From Candidatus Cloacimonadota bacterium (GTDB lineage: Bacteria > Cloacimonadota > Cloacimonadia > Cloacimonadales > WRIO01): DNA of 14,289 bases. The stretch lies in NCBI GenBank assembly GCA_023230175.1, contig JALNXV010000046.1:1-14289 (forward strand), read 5' to 3'. Shown piece by piece: positions 7,309-14,289 of the stretch. The notes under the pieces were generated by a model that had not been told where the DNA came from, searched no databases, and saw nothing but the letters and a program-made list of their open reading frames with translations. Positions within the stretch are counted from its first letter, which is position 1, and each line of letters begins with the position of its first letter. Made by a program: the position numbers and the translations under genes.

Positions 7309-10300
7309 TTATTTTAAATTATCCATTAATTTGTAATATTCCGGCAAAACTGCCCTCTTACCCATATCATCTTTGATTATATCTAATAACTTCAATAATT
7401 CATCATTACTTAATTCATTACGCTTTAAGGTTTCAAGATATTCTTGTGTCTTTAAATTCCATAATGAAGGTTCTGCATAAGCAGGAGAAATTAATTTTGT
7501 TTCATATAATAGATTTAAAATCAAATGTAATAGATTTGATTTTTTAGGATTTCCCAATAAATTAATTTCGTTACTATCAGATAAATAAGTACCGTCTATC
7601 TCAAGATATGAAGGACAAGGAATAAATATATCTGCATCACTGTCTTGATCAAATATTGTATTAAACTCTATTACAAAAGATTTATTATTTGGCCTTACAA
7701 CAGGATGTTTATAACAAATAATCATTGATTCTTCGTTAATACTTCCACCATAATAAGGAATTTCAGTTGCACATAAGCCTCTATAATTTGCAAAAGATGA
7801 AGTCATAAATACGCCATAACCATTTGTTATATCACATTTACTTAAGGCAAATTCCCAAATCTGCCTTACTCCTGTAACTGTAATACCCTCGTTATTATAA
7901 ATAATAATTGTTTTTTCTGATAATTTTTCCCTTATACCTTTAAAAATATCATCTGATTTATTTCTAAATATCTCATCAGCAAAACGTAAATATGCCTCAG
8001 AATAATCAAAACTATCTTCTTGGGGATTAATTAAATATAACTTACTGCCATTTCTCTGAGCAGAACGACAAAGCGTCCTTATAGTACTGTTTACATTAGC
8101 AAAAATTACAATATTTTCTGCACTATTTAATTTATCATAAGAAAAATTATCAAAATTAGTTCTACATATATTCTTAAACGGCTCAATATTATTAATAGCT
8201 GAATACAACTTAAAATTTTTATTACTTTCGATATGTTTCATTATCAACATTTCTTCAAGCGAAGCTTCTGCCGAAATAAAAGCAAATCTTGTATCAAACT
8301 TTAAATAATTTTCATAAATAACACTTTTAAGTTCTGAATACGTTGCTTTTTCCCATTTGCCATTTTTCTTTATCTGCGGAGATGTAATACGTTTTTCATC
8401 TTCAAATATTTGCCATCCAAATCGACCGTAATAACATAAATTTCTATCATTAAAACTTAATTCTTTTTCTTCTTGAGGTTCTGATATCTCTCTGATTGAA
8501 TTACTATTTACGTCAATTTGAATCTTACACCCGGTTCCACATAAAGTACAATTTTGATATATTATATCTCCTCTTAAATGTGTAGATTTTTTGTAAATAT
8601 GCTTGGCAGTAAGAGCTCCTACCGGACAAACAGCTATACATTTACCGCAAGACTCACAAGTAGTATTTGTTAAACTTTCACCAAATTCAGGAGCGACATT
8701 GGTCACAAAACCCCGGAACATAAAGCCTAAGACTCCTGCACCTTGAACTTCACTACAAATCCTTACACACCTTCCACACTTAATACATTTATTTGGATCT
8801 CTCTTAATAAAAGGATGACTGTCATCTATAGGATGTACATTCTTATCACCTGTCAGAGTTTCAATATCTACTTCATATTCAGTGGCATACTTTCTTAGTT
8901 GACAAGTCTCATTTACTTTACAAGAACATTCCAAACAGCGTTTTGCCTCACTTATTGCTTCAATATCTGTAAAACCTAATTCAACTTCTTCAAAGTTTTT
9001 GTTTCTAATCTCTGCAGACAATTCCTGCATTTTAACTCTATCAACTTTTTCATATTGAGCGTAATGTTCAGGATTGATTAAATTTAATAATTTTTCCTTT
9101 TTTGAATCAAATCTCTTTTTATTATCTGCAAACTCTTTTCCTTGTAAAAACATATCTATATTCTCAGCAGCTATCCTACCATCAGCAATAGCTTCAATAG
9201 CTGTTGCAGGGCCTCTTCTAAAATCTCCACCGGCAAATATATTTTTAATTCCCGTAAACATATTTTGTTCATTAACTTCAGCAGTGGACCACTTAGTTAA
9301 GGGCAAAATCTCTTCATTTATCTTATTGATATCTTCTGATAAGAAACTCACATCCGGTATCTGTGAAATAGCAGCAATAACAGTATCAAACTCAAGATTA
9401 ATTATTTCACCGGTACCTACAGGCCTTCTTCTACCTGAAGAATCAGGCTCACCAAGTTTCATTTTTTCTATACTAACACTACTTAAACTCTCTTTACCAT
9501 GATACTCAACAGGATTGCTAAGCATCATAAAGTTTACCCCTTCTTCTTCAGCAGCAATAATCTCTAATTCTTCAGCAGGCATTTCTTGCCTTGTCCTTCG
9601 ATAAATTATTGTCACTTCGCTACCAAGTCTCAGGGCAGTTCTGGCACAATCTATTGCAGTATTTCCACCACCAATTACAGCAGTTTTTTTACCGGTTGTA
9701 GGTACATTCCCCAAAGCAACACTCTTTAAATAATCAACACCAAGATATATGCCTTTAAGATTTACTCCCTTTAAAGGCATACCAACTGCTTTTTGAGCAC
9801 CTATTGCGAGATAAACTGCATCATAATTACCTGAAAGATGACTTATTCCAAGAGTTTTACCTATTTCTTTGTTTGTATAAATTTTCATACCGGCTAAGCA
9901 CATCAACTCAATCTCTTTGTCTAATATTTCTTTAGGTAATCTATATTCCGGAATGCCATAACGCAACCAGCCACCGGCTTTTGGGGCAGTCTCATATACG
10001 TCAACCTCATATCCTTGATAACTCAAATAATATCCACAAGATAAACCGGATGGTCCGGCTCCAACAATGGCAACCTTTTTCCCTGTTGTTTCAGCTTTTT
10101 GAGGAACCCACTGCCAATAATCATTTAAATCCTTATCAGCAGCATACCTTTTTAATTGCCTTATAGCAATCGGCTCATCAACCAAGGTTCTTCGGCATTC
10201 CTTTTCACAAAAAGCAGGACATACACGACCTATAGATAAAGGCATTGGCAATTTATCTTTTATTATTCTTACTGCTTCGTGATATTGCTTATTCGCAATC

Positions 10301-10653
10301 GCTGTAACATAAGCTTGAACATCAACATTGTCAGGGCAAGCAATCATACAAGGAGCTTCACAATCTGCATAATGATCAGAAAGGAGTAATTCTAAAGCCA
10401 TTTTACGAGCATTATATACTTCTTTACTATTGGTTTCAACTTCCATATTAGGAGTAATTTCAGTACCACAAGCTGTAACAAATCCTTTTTTACCAACAAC
10501 TTTTACAGCACATACCCAACAAGAACCAAAAGGATTTAATTCCTTATCATGACAAAGGGTTGGGATTTCTACGCCATTTTCGTTAGCTACTTCTAAAATT
10601 GTTTGTCCTTTTTTTGCTTTAATCTTTTTCCCATTTAATATTATATCTATCAT
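7309..10653 (-). CDS. Fused NuoG-like / GltD-NfnB-like iron-sulfur flavoprotein with degenerate molybdopterin domain
   Basis: This 1114-residue electron-transfer subunit probably works with the two upstream NuoE/NuoF-like subunits in the cytoplasm. Domains in order: [2Fe-2S] ferredoxin (C34, C45, C48, C62); a junction with H94, C98, C102, C106; the GltD-type second cysteine set (C145, C149, C153); FAD site GAGPSGLSCG (198-207); NAD(P) site GGGNTA (328-333) followed by YRRTR (351-355), which hints at NADPH; GGD (475-477); a cysteine group C573/C576/C578/C584; two [4Fe-4S] ferredoxin motifs (623-633, 666-676); a molybdopterin-family Fe4S4 motif (C702, C705, C709, C740); and a degenerate oxidoreductase domain to about 1035. 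I see no Cys/Sec molybdenum ligand and no C-terminal molybdopterin-dinucleotide domain, so catalysis at Mo is unlikely. ATG at 10653 follows the NuoF-like stop by 12 bases. Domain calls are firm; the reaction is inferred. Confidence 0.9.
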   Translation of the reverse strand: MIDIILNGKKIKAKKGQTILEVANENGVEIPTLCHDKELNPFGSCWVCAVKVVGKKGFVTACGTEITPNMEVETNSKEVYNARKMALELLLSDHYADCEAPCMIACPDNVDVQAYVTAIANKQYHEAVRIIKDKLPMPLSIGRVCPAFCEKECRRTLVDEPIAIRQLKRYAADKDLNDYWQWVPQKAETTGKKVAIVGAGPSGLSCGYYLSYQGYEVDVYETAPKAGGWLRYGIPEYRLPKEILDKEIELMCLAGMKIYTNKEIGKTLGISHLSGNYDAVYLAIGAQKAVGMPLKGVNLKGIYLGVDYLKSVALGNVPTTGKKTAVIGGGNTAIDCARTALRLGSEVTIIYRRTRQEMPAEELEIIAAEEEGVNFMMLSNPVEYHGKESLSSVSIEKMKLGEPDSSGRRRPVGTGEIINLEFDTVIAAISQIPDVSFLSEDINKINEEILPLTKWSTAEVNEQNMFTGIKNIFAGGDFRRGPATAIEAIADGRIAAENIDMFLQGKEFADNKKRFDSKKEKLLNLINPEHYAQYEKVDRVKMQELSAEIRNKNFEEVELGFTDIEAISEAKRCLECSCKVNETCQLRKYATEYEVDIETLTGDKNVHPIDDSHPFIKRDPNKCIKCGRCVRICSEVQGAGVLGFMFRGFVTNVAPEFGESLTNTTCESCGKCIAVCPVGALTAKHIYKKSTHLRGDIIYQNCTLCGTGCKIQIDVNSNSIREISEPQEEKELSFNDRNLCYYGRFGWQIFEDEKRITSPQIKKNGKWEKATYSELKSVIYENYLKFDTRFAFISAEASLEEMLIMKHIESNKNFKLYSAINNIEPFKNICRTNFDNFSYDKLNSAENIVIFANVNSTIRTLCRSAQRNGSKLYLINPQEDSFDYSEAYLRFADEIFRNKSDDIFKGIREKLSEKTIIIYNNEGITVTGVRQIWEFALSKCDITNGYGVFMTSSFANYRGLCATEIPYYGGSINEESMIICYKHPVVRPNNKSFVIEFNTIFDQDSDADIFIPCPSYLEIDGTYLSDSNEINLLGNPKKSNLLHLILNLLYETKLISPAYAEPSLWNLKTQEYLETLKRNELSNDELLKLLDIIKDDMGKRAVLPEYYKLMDNLK

Positions 10654-10665
10654 AAGAACCTACTC

Positions 10666-12459
10666 CTAATTAATTTCAATAGCTTTAAATTTACAAGCAT
10701 TCATACATGCACCACATTTGATACACTTATTTTGGTCAATTATATGGGGCTTTTTTATCTCACCGGAAATACATCCAACAGGGCATACCTTCGCACAAGC
10801 TGTACATCCCACACAGTTATCAGTAATTATATTATAACTAATCAATGCCTTACAAACTTTTGCAGGACATTTTTTATGTATTATATGTGCTTCATATTCT
10901 TGTCTAAAATATTTCAATGTAGTTAAAACCGGATTTGGAGCTGTCTGCCCTAAACCACATAAAGAAGATTGAGTAATGTTCTCAGCTAACTCTTCCAATA
11001 AATCTATGTCTGATAATTCTCCCTTGCCCTCGGTGATACGAGTTAAAATTTCAAGCATTCTTTTTGTTCCAACTCGGCAAAAGGTACACTTACCACAAGA
11101 TTCTTTCTGAGTAAAGGCTAAAAAAAATCTTGCTACATCGACCATACAAGTAGTATTATCCATAACAACCATACCACCGGAACCCATAATAGCTCCTGTT
11201 TGATTTATTGATTCATAATCGACCTTAGTATCTAACAAGGCTTCAGGAATACAACCCCCTGAAGGTCCTCCCATCTGAACTGCCTTGAAAGGACTATCTG
11301 TTTTCATTCCTCCGCCAATTTTGAAAATAATATCCCTTAAAGTTATACCCATTGGAACTTCTACTAAACCCGATTTTTTAATTTTACCTGCTAAAGCAAA
11401 GACCTTAGTACCCTTACTTTTATTATACCCTAACTTTGCAAAGTTTTCACTTCCCATAAGAATTATTCTGGCAATATTAGCAAAGGTTTCAACATTATTT
11501 ATATTAGTTGGTTGTCCAAATAAACCTGATTGAGCGGGATAAAGTGGTCTTATTGAAGGCATTCCTCTTTTACCTTCAATAGAGGCAATCAAAGCTGTTT
11601 CTTCTCCGCAAACAAATGCTCCGGCACCTTCCTTAATATGCAAATCAAAGTTAAAATTATGCCCCATAATTGTTTGACCTAAAAAATGCATTTCGTAAGC
11701 TTCGTGAATAGCTATTTGAAGATGTTTTATTGCAAGAGGGTATTCTGCCCTAACATAAATATATCCTTCATCAGCACCAATAGCATAAGCGGCAATAATC
11801 ATTCCTTCAATTACTGCATGAGGATCACCTTCTAAGACACTTCTATCCATAAAAGCTCCCGGATCACCTTCATCAGCATTACAAATAATATATTTTTTTT
11901 CACCCGGTCTAGAATCTTTGGCAAGTTTCCACTTAAGTCCTGTTGGGAAACCTGCTCCTCCTCTTCCTCTTAATCCTGATGTAGTAATTTGATCAATGAC
12001 TTGATTTTGCGAATATTCATTTAATACTTTTTGAAGTGCTTTATACCCTTTATTTTCTATATATTCATCTATAGATTCAGGATTAATAATACCACAATTT
12101 TGTAAAACTATTCTCTTTTGAAAATTAAGTGTTTCTTGTTCACTTGCCTTATCAGCTAATTCGTTAGTATATGAAGTTAACAAAATATTCGTATCTACAA
12201 TTTTTTGGTTATAGAAACCTAATATTATCTTTTCTACTTCATCTTTTTGCACCTTTGAATATATTATTGATTCTTCACCTTCGTATGAAATTTCAAGTAG
12301 AGGTTCAGCAAAGCACATTCCGATACAAGCTGTTTTTGTAACATATCCAACTATATCATTTTGTTTTATTATCTCTTGGGCAACATCAAAAATCTCACCT
12401 GCACCTGCAGCAATACCGCAACTTGCAACACCGATTTTAATATGAATAGGTTTCACCAT
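10666..12459 (-). CDS. nuoF: NuoF/HndC/HydB-like NADH-binding FMN iron-sulfur subunit
   Basis: This is the NAD(H)-oxidising or NAD-reducing subunit of a soluble NuoEF-type complex; the family serves bifurcating hydrogenases, formate dehydrogenases and complex I. Its 597 residues comprise an N-terminal thioredoxin-like [2Fe-2S]-type domain (about 5-85; C14, C45, C49), the FMN/NADH core (GLRGRGGAGFPTG 163-174, NADEGDPGAF 194-203, EGAGAFVCGEETAL 277-290), the N3-type [4Fe-4S] ligands C455, C458, C461 and C501, and two C-terminal [4Fe-4S] ferredoxin motifs (549-559 and 579-589). Complex I NuoF lacks both the extra N-terminal domain and the C-terminal ferredoxin, so this is the hydrogenase/Hnd-type architecture. 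The N-terminal domain shows three cysteines rather than the usual four. The gene begins 8 bases after the NuoE-like stop. A strong GGGAGG sits only one base before ATG 12459, so GTG at 12456 is a credible alternative start. Confidence 0.94.
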   Translation of the reverse strand: MVKPIHIKIGVASCGIAAGAGEIFDVAQEIIKQNDIVGYVTKTACIGMCFAEPLLEISYEGEESIIYSKVQKDEVEKIILGFYNQKIVDTNILLTSYTNELADKASEQETLNFQKRIVLQNCGIINPESIDEYIENKGYKALQKVLNEYSQNQVIDQITTSGLRGRGGAGFPTGLKWKLAKDSRPGEKKYIICNADEGDPGAFMDRSVLEGDPHAVIEGMIIAAYAIGADEGYIYVRAEYPLAIKHLQIAIHEAYEMHFLGQTIMGHNFNFDLHIKEGAGAFVCGEETALIASIEGKRGMPSIRPLYPAQSGLFGQPTNINNVETFANIARIILMGSENFAKLGYNKSKGTKVFALAGKIKKSGLVEVPMGITLRDIIFKIGGGMKTDSPFKAVQMGGPSGGCIPEALLDTKVDYESINQTGAIMGSGGMVVMDNTTCMVDVARFFLAFTQKESCGKCTFCRVGTKRMLEILTRITEGKGELSDIDLLEELAENITQSSLCGLGQTAPNPVLTTLKYFRQEYEAHIIHKKCPAKVCKALISYNIITDNCVGCTACAKVCPVGCISGEIKKPHIIDQNKCIKCGACMNACKFKAIEIN

Positions 12460-12467
12460 ACCTCCCT

Positions 12468-12944
12468 TTATTTACTGAATTTTTGTTTAAGTTCTTCAAC
12501 AATAGCTGAAGCTTTATCAGGGCTGAGATTTCCATAAGTCTTATCGTCAATCATCATAGCAGGGGCGAGACTACAACAGCCCAGACAAGCGACTTCTGAT
12601 ACAGTAAAAAGATTATCTGAAGAAGTATCTTCATCTGTTTGCAATTTTAGACTATTTTTTACAGCAGTAATTATTAGATCAGCACCGGAAACATGGCAAG
12701 CAGTTCCTTTACAAATTTTTATAGTATGTTGTCCTTGAGGTTTCAAGCGAAACATACTGTAAAAGGTAGCTACTCCATAAATATCTGCAATCTTGAGATT
12801 AAATCTATGTGAAATCTTCTGCATTATTTCTTTTGAGAGATAGCCTTCTATTTGTTGAGCTTCTTGTAATAAGGGGATTAGAAACCCTTTTGATTTTGAA
12901 TATTTATCATATAGATTATCGAGTGTTTCTTCAGTTAGTAACAT
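12468..12944 (-). CDS. nuoE: NuoE/HndA/HydC-like [2Fe-2S] subunit
   Basis: This small thioredoxin-fold subunit carries one [2Fe-2S] cluster and pairs with the NuoF-like subunit to pass electrons to or from FMN. At 158 residues it is normal for the family. An N-terminal helical part contains the family hallmark IYGVATFYSMF (55-65). The cluster ligands are C78 and C83 (CKGTAC), then C120 and C124 (CLGCCSLAP), with an extra Cys at 123 where the family usually has another small residue. ATG at 12944 is preceded by AAAGGAG at six to seven bases, the best ribosome site of this operon and fitting for its first gene. The next gene follows after 8 bases. A terminator upstream (12989-13016) separates it from the PDZ gene, so the operon promoter should lie in 12945-13000, although I could not pick out convincing boxes. 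Confidence 0.94.
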   Translation of the reverse strand: MLLTEETLDNLYDKYSKSKGFLIPLLQEAQQIEGYLSKEIMQKISHRFNLKIADIYGVATFYSMFRLKPQGQHTIKICKGTACHVSGADLIITAVKNSLKLQTDEDTSSDNLFTVSEVACLGCCSLAPAMMIDDKTYGNLSPDKASAIVEELKQKFSK

Positions 12945-12988
12945 ATATTACTCCTTTAAACTAAAGTCATTTAAAAATACATTGATTT

Positions 12989-13016
12989 AAAAAAAAAGAA
13001 TGCCATTATTTTGGCA
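12989..13016 (-). terminator. Terminator after the PDZ-protein gene
   Basis: On the minus strand TGCCA, a six-base AAATAA loop and TGGCA (plus 13012-13016 and 13001-13005) are followed by TTC and a run of nine Ts (plus 12989-12997). The stem is short at five base pairs, but the T tract is strong. It lies about 45 bases past the stop at 13063 and before the nuoE-like gene. Confidence 0.7.
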
Positions 13017-13062
13017 AGAAAAAAATTCAGACAAGTTTCATTAGACAATCATTAAATCTTTA

Positions 13063-13929
13063 TTACTGACGATTCCCTATTTTTCGCCTTAGTTTATAAA
13101 TTTCATTTTCTAGACGTTCAATATCTTCTTCAAGCTCGGATTTAGGTTTATTAAGTAAGATATTTATTTTTTCTTTTGAGTAGCTATAGAGTTCTACATC
13201 GTAAATATCAGGTCCTACAATAAAAATTTCATCAGAATTTTGATTATTATCATTTGTTAGCCTATTACTCAAGCTAACAAGTTTAGTAAATTTTTCGCTA
13301 TTTCTCCAAAGGTAAAATTTCATAGGTTGATTTTGTAAACCTAAATTCATTGCTTTAGTTAAGCTATTTTCATTAACAGTAGGCATATCATTAATTGATA
13401 TTATTATATCACCGGCTTCTAATCCTTGAAAAGAAGCAATTGAATTCTCCCTAATATCTAATATCAGCATACCGGTTTCAAGCTTTAACAAATGTGCTAA
13501 TCCCTGTGAAATAGGCTCGACATTCATACCAATAAATAACCAGGGGTTTTGAATATAATTATAAATATATAATTCTTTATGTAAATCATTCCTATCAGCG
13601 AGTGCAACAATAATACTTTTAAATTCTTTATTTTGTGAAATAAATATTTCAATTGTTGAATCAGGAGTGCAATGAGTTAAAAATCTTTGCAAGTCTATTT
13701 CGGAACGTATTAGAATGGAATTAATTTTATAGATAATGTCATTTTTCTTTAGTCCGGAAGTAGCGGCAGGAGAATCAGGAACAATTGAATCTATTTTAAT
13801 CCCATAACTCAAATTTGCTTGTTTAAGTTCGATTTGAGTTGCAGGCATAACATATATACCTAAATATACTTGTTGAGCCGATAGATTTAGACACAGTAAT
13901 AGAAGTAAAGAAAAAATATAAAATTTCAT
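13063..13929 (-). CDS. Secreted tandem-PDZ protein without protease domain
   Basis: This 288-residue protein is probably periplasmic. Residues 1-19 form a signal peptide (hydrophobic Leu-rich core, cleavage near Ser-Ala-Gln). Two PDZ domains follow: about 22-112 (core IVPDSPAATSGLKKNDIIYKIN) and about 130-220 (core RENSIASFQGLEAGDIIISIN). A linker of some 35 residues leads to a charged, heptad-like C-terminal helix (about 262-286, Glu-rich then Arg/Lys-rich) that may form a coiled coil. No trypsin-like or other catalytic domain is present, unlike DegP/HtrA, so a scaffold or peptide-sensing role is more likely than proteolysis. ATG at 13929 lies 18 bases after the preceding stop and has no clear Shine-Dalgarno sequence, suggesting coupling to the upstream membrane-protein gene. 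A terminator follows. The precise function is unknown. Confidence 0.85.
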   Translation of the reverse strand: MKFYIFSLLLLLCLNLSAQQVYLGIYVMPATQIELKQANLSYGIKIDSIVPDSPAATSGLKKNDIIYKINSILIRSEIDLQRFLTHCTPDSTIEIFISQNKEFKSIIVALADRNDLHKELYIYNYIQNPWLFIGMNVEPISQGLAHLLKLETGMLILDIRENSIASFQGLEAGDIIISINDMPTVNENSLTKAMNLGLQNQPMKFYLWRNSEKFTKLVSLSNRLTNDNNQNSDEIFIVGPDIYDVELYSYSKEKINILLNKPKSELEEDIERLENEIYKLRRKIGNRQ

Positions 13930-13947
13930 AGCATTAACTTAGGTATT

Positions 13948-14289
13948 TTAATAAAGGGTTTTAGGTTGAAGAGATTTTTTAACTTCGCTGATATAGATTA
14001 AAGTTTTGTTATTTTGATCCTTGAATTTATGAATTAGATAAGATTTATCTTCTTCGATAAAAGGTAAGGTTGAATTATTTTCAGAAGAAACCGTCCGAAT
14101 TGAGTTAGGATAGTTAGATAAATCAATATCATGATCGGAAAGCAATAACATATCCAAAGTTTCTTCTTTAGTATCGCCAAAAACAAAATTATTTATACTT
14201 TGAGCAGTATGTGGTTTAGCAACTAAAAAGGCACAAATAACTAACAAAGATGCTAGTGTTGTACCATAAATATAATGTAAAGATAACCC
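13948..14289 (-). CDS. C-terminal part of a single-pass membrane protein, cut by the window edge
   Basis: The reading frame stays open to the last base of the window and has no convincing start. A TTG at 14247 falls inside the membrane segment, so the gene very probably begins beyond the edge. The 113 visible codons encode a hydrophobic segment (about residues 5-25, ending FLVAK), then a polar domain of about 85 residues with no cysteines and no motif that I recognise. The topology suggests a cytoplasmic part (off-window), one membrane helix and an external domain. The following gene, 18 bases on, encodes a secreted PDZ protein. An anti-sigma factor beside an envelope-stress PDZ protein would fit this pattern, but nothing in the visible residues proves it. 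Confidence 0.6.
   Translation of the reverse strand, partial: GLSLHYIYGTTLASLLVICAFLVAKPHTAQSINNFVFGDTKEETLDMLLLSDHDIDLSNYPNSIRTVSSENNSTLPFIEEDKSYLIHKFKDQNNKTLIYISEVKKSLQPKTLY

Noticed and set aside
9074..9502. 142-codon open frame on the plus strand
   Set aside because: It lies wholly inside the GltD-like coding region on the opposite strand, is Ser/Ile/Leu-rich without any domain or ribosome site, and is a shadow of the real gene.
7309..10653. Formate dehydrogenase alpha subunit or [FeFe]-hydrogenase catalytic subunit
   Set aside because: There is no Cys/Sec Mo ligand and no C-terminal dinucleotide-binding domain for an FDH, and no H-cluster motifs (TSCCPxW, MPCxxKxxE, ExMACxxGCxxGGGxP) for a hydrogenase.
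11285..11533. 82-codon open frame on the plus strand
   Set aside because: It is antisense to the conserved NuoF core, with a low-complexity hydrophobic product and no initiation signal.
7309..12944. Part of respiratory complex I
   Set aside because: There are no membrane subunits or NuoB/C/D/I genes next to it. The NuoF-like protein has the extra N- and C-terminal domains of soluble complexes, and the NuoG-like protein carries a GltD insertion.

Overview
This is a strongly AT-rich bacterial window with tightly packed genes. It most likely comes from a Gram-negative anaerobe of the Fibrobacterota-Chlorobiota-Bacteroidota (FCB) side of the tree. Cloacimonadota or a relative is my best guess. 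The reasons are two exported GWxTD-domain proteins, a kdsA gene (which implies lipopolysaccharide), and a soluble NuoEF-type flavin/iron-sulfur complex of the kind fermentative anaerobes use. This placement is inferred from gene content only.

Layout, left to right. Positions 1-160 are non-coding and hold a long near-perfect hairpin at 36-69. Minus-strand genes follow: a GWxTD protein (161-1582), a second GWxTD protein (1551-2660) and dnaE (2662-6105). These read as one operon in the order dnaE, GWxTD, GWxTD, with a 1-base gap and then an overlap of about 32 bases. The 331-base divergent region 6106-6436 carries possible promoters and a 133-base structured element with imperfect terminal inverted repeats and two internal hairpins. 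kdsA (6437-7252) is the only plus-strand gene. It converges on the next operon at a bidirectional terminator (7276-7307).

Positions 7309-12944 hold a three-gene redox operon transcribed right to left: a NuoE-like subunit, a NuoF-like subunit with an extra N-terminal domain and two C-terminal [4Fe-4S] clusters, and a 1114-residue fusion. The fusion joins a NuoG-type [2Fe-2S] domain, a GltD/NfnB-like FAD/NAD(P) module, further ferredoxin clusters and a degenerate molybdopterin-oxidoreductase domain. The visible motifs indicate two flavins, two pyridine-nucleotide sites and about ten iron-sulfur clusters. No hydrogenase or formate dehydrogenase active site is present in the window. This is the most interesting locus here. 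It looks like an electron-transfer or bifurcating complex linking NAD(H), probably NADP(H), and ferredoxin or an unknown partner.

Upstream of that operon, behind a terminator at 12989-13016, lie a secreted tandem-PDZ protein without a protease domain (13063-13929) and the C-terminal part of a single-pass membrane protein cut by the window edge (13948-14289). No tRNA, rRNA, CRISPR array or transposase gene was seen.
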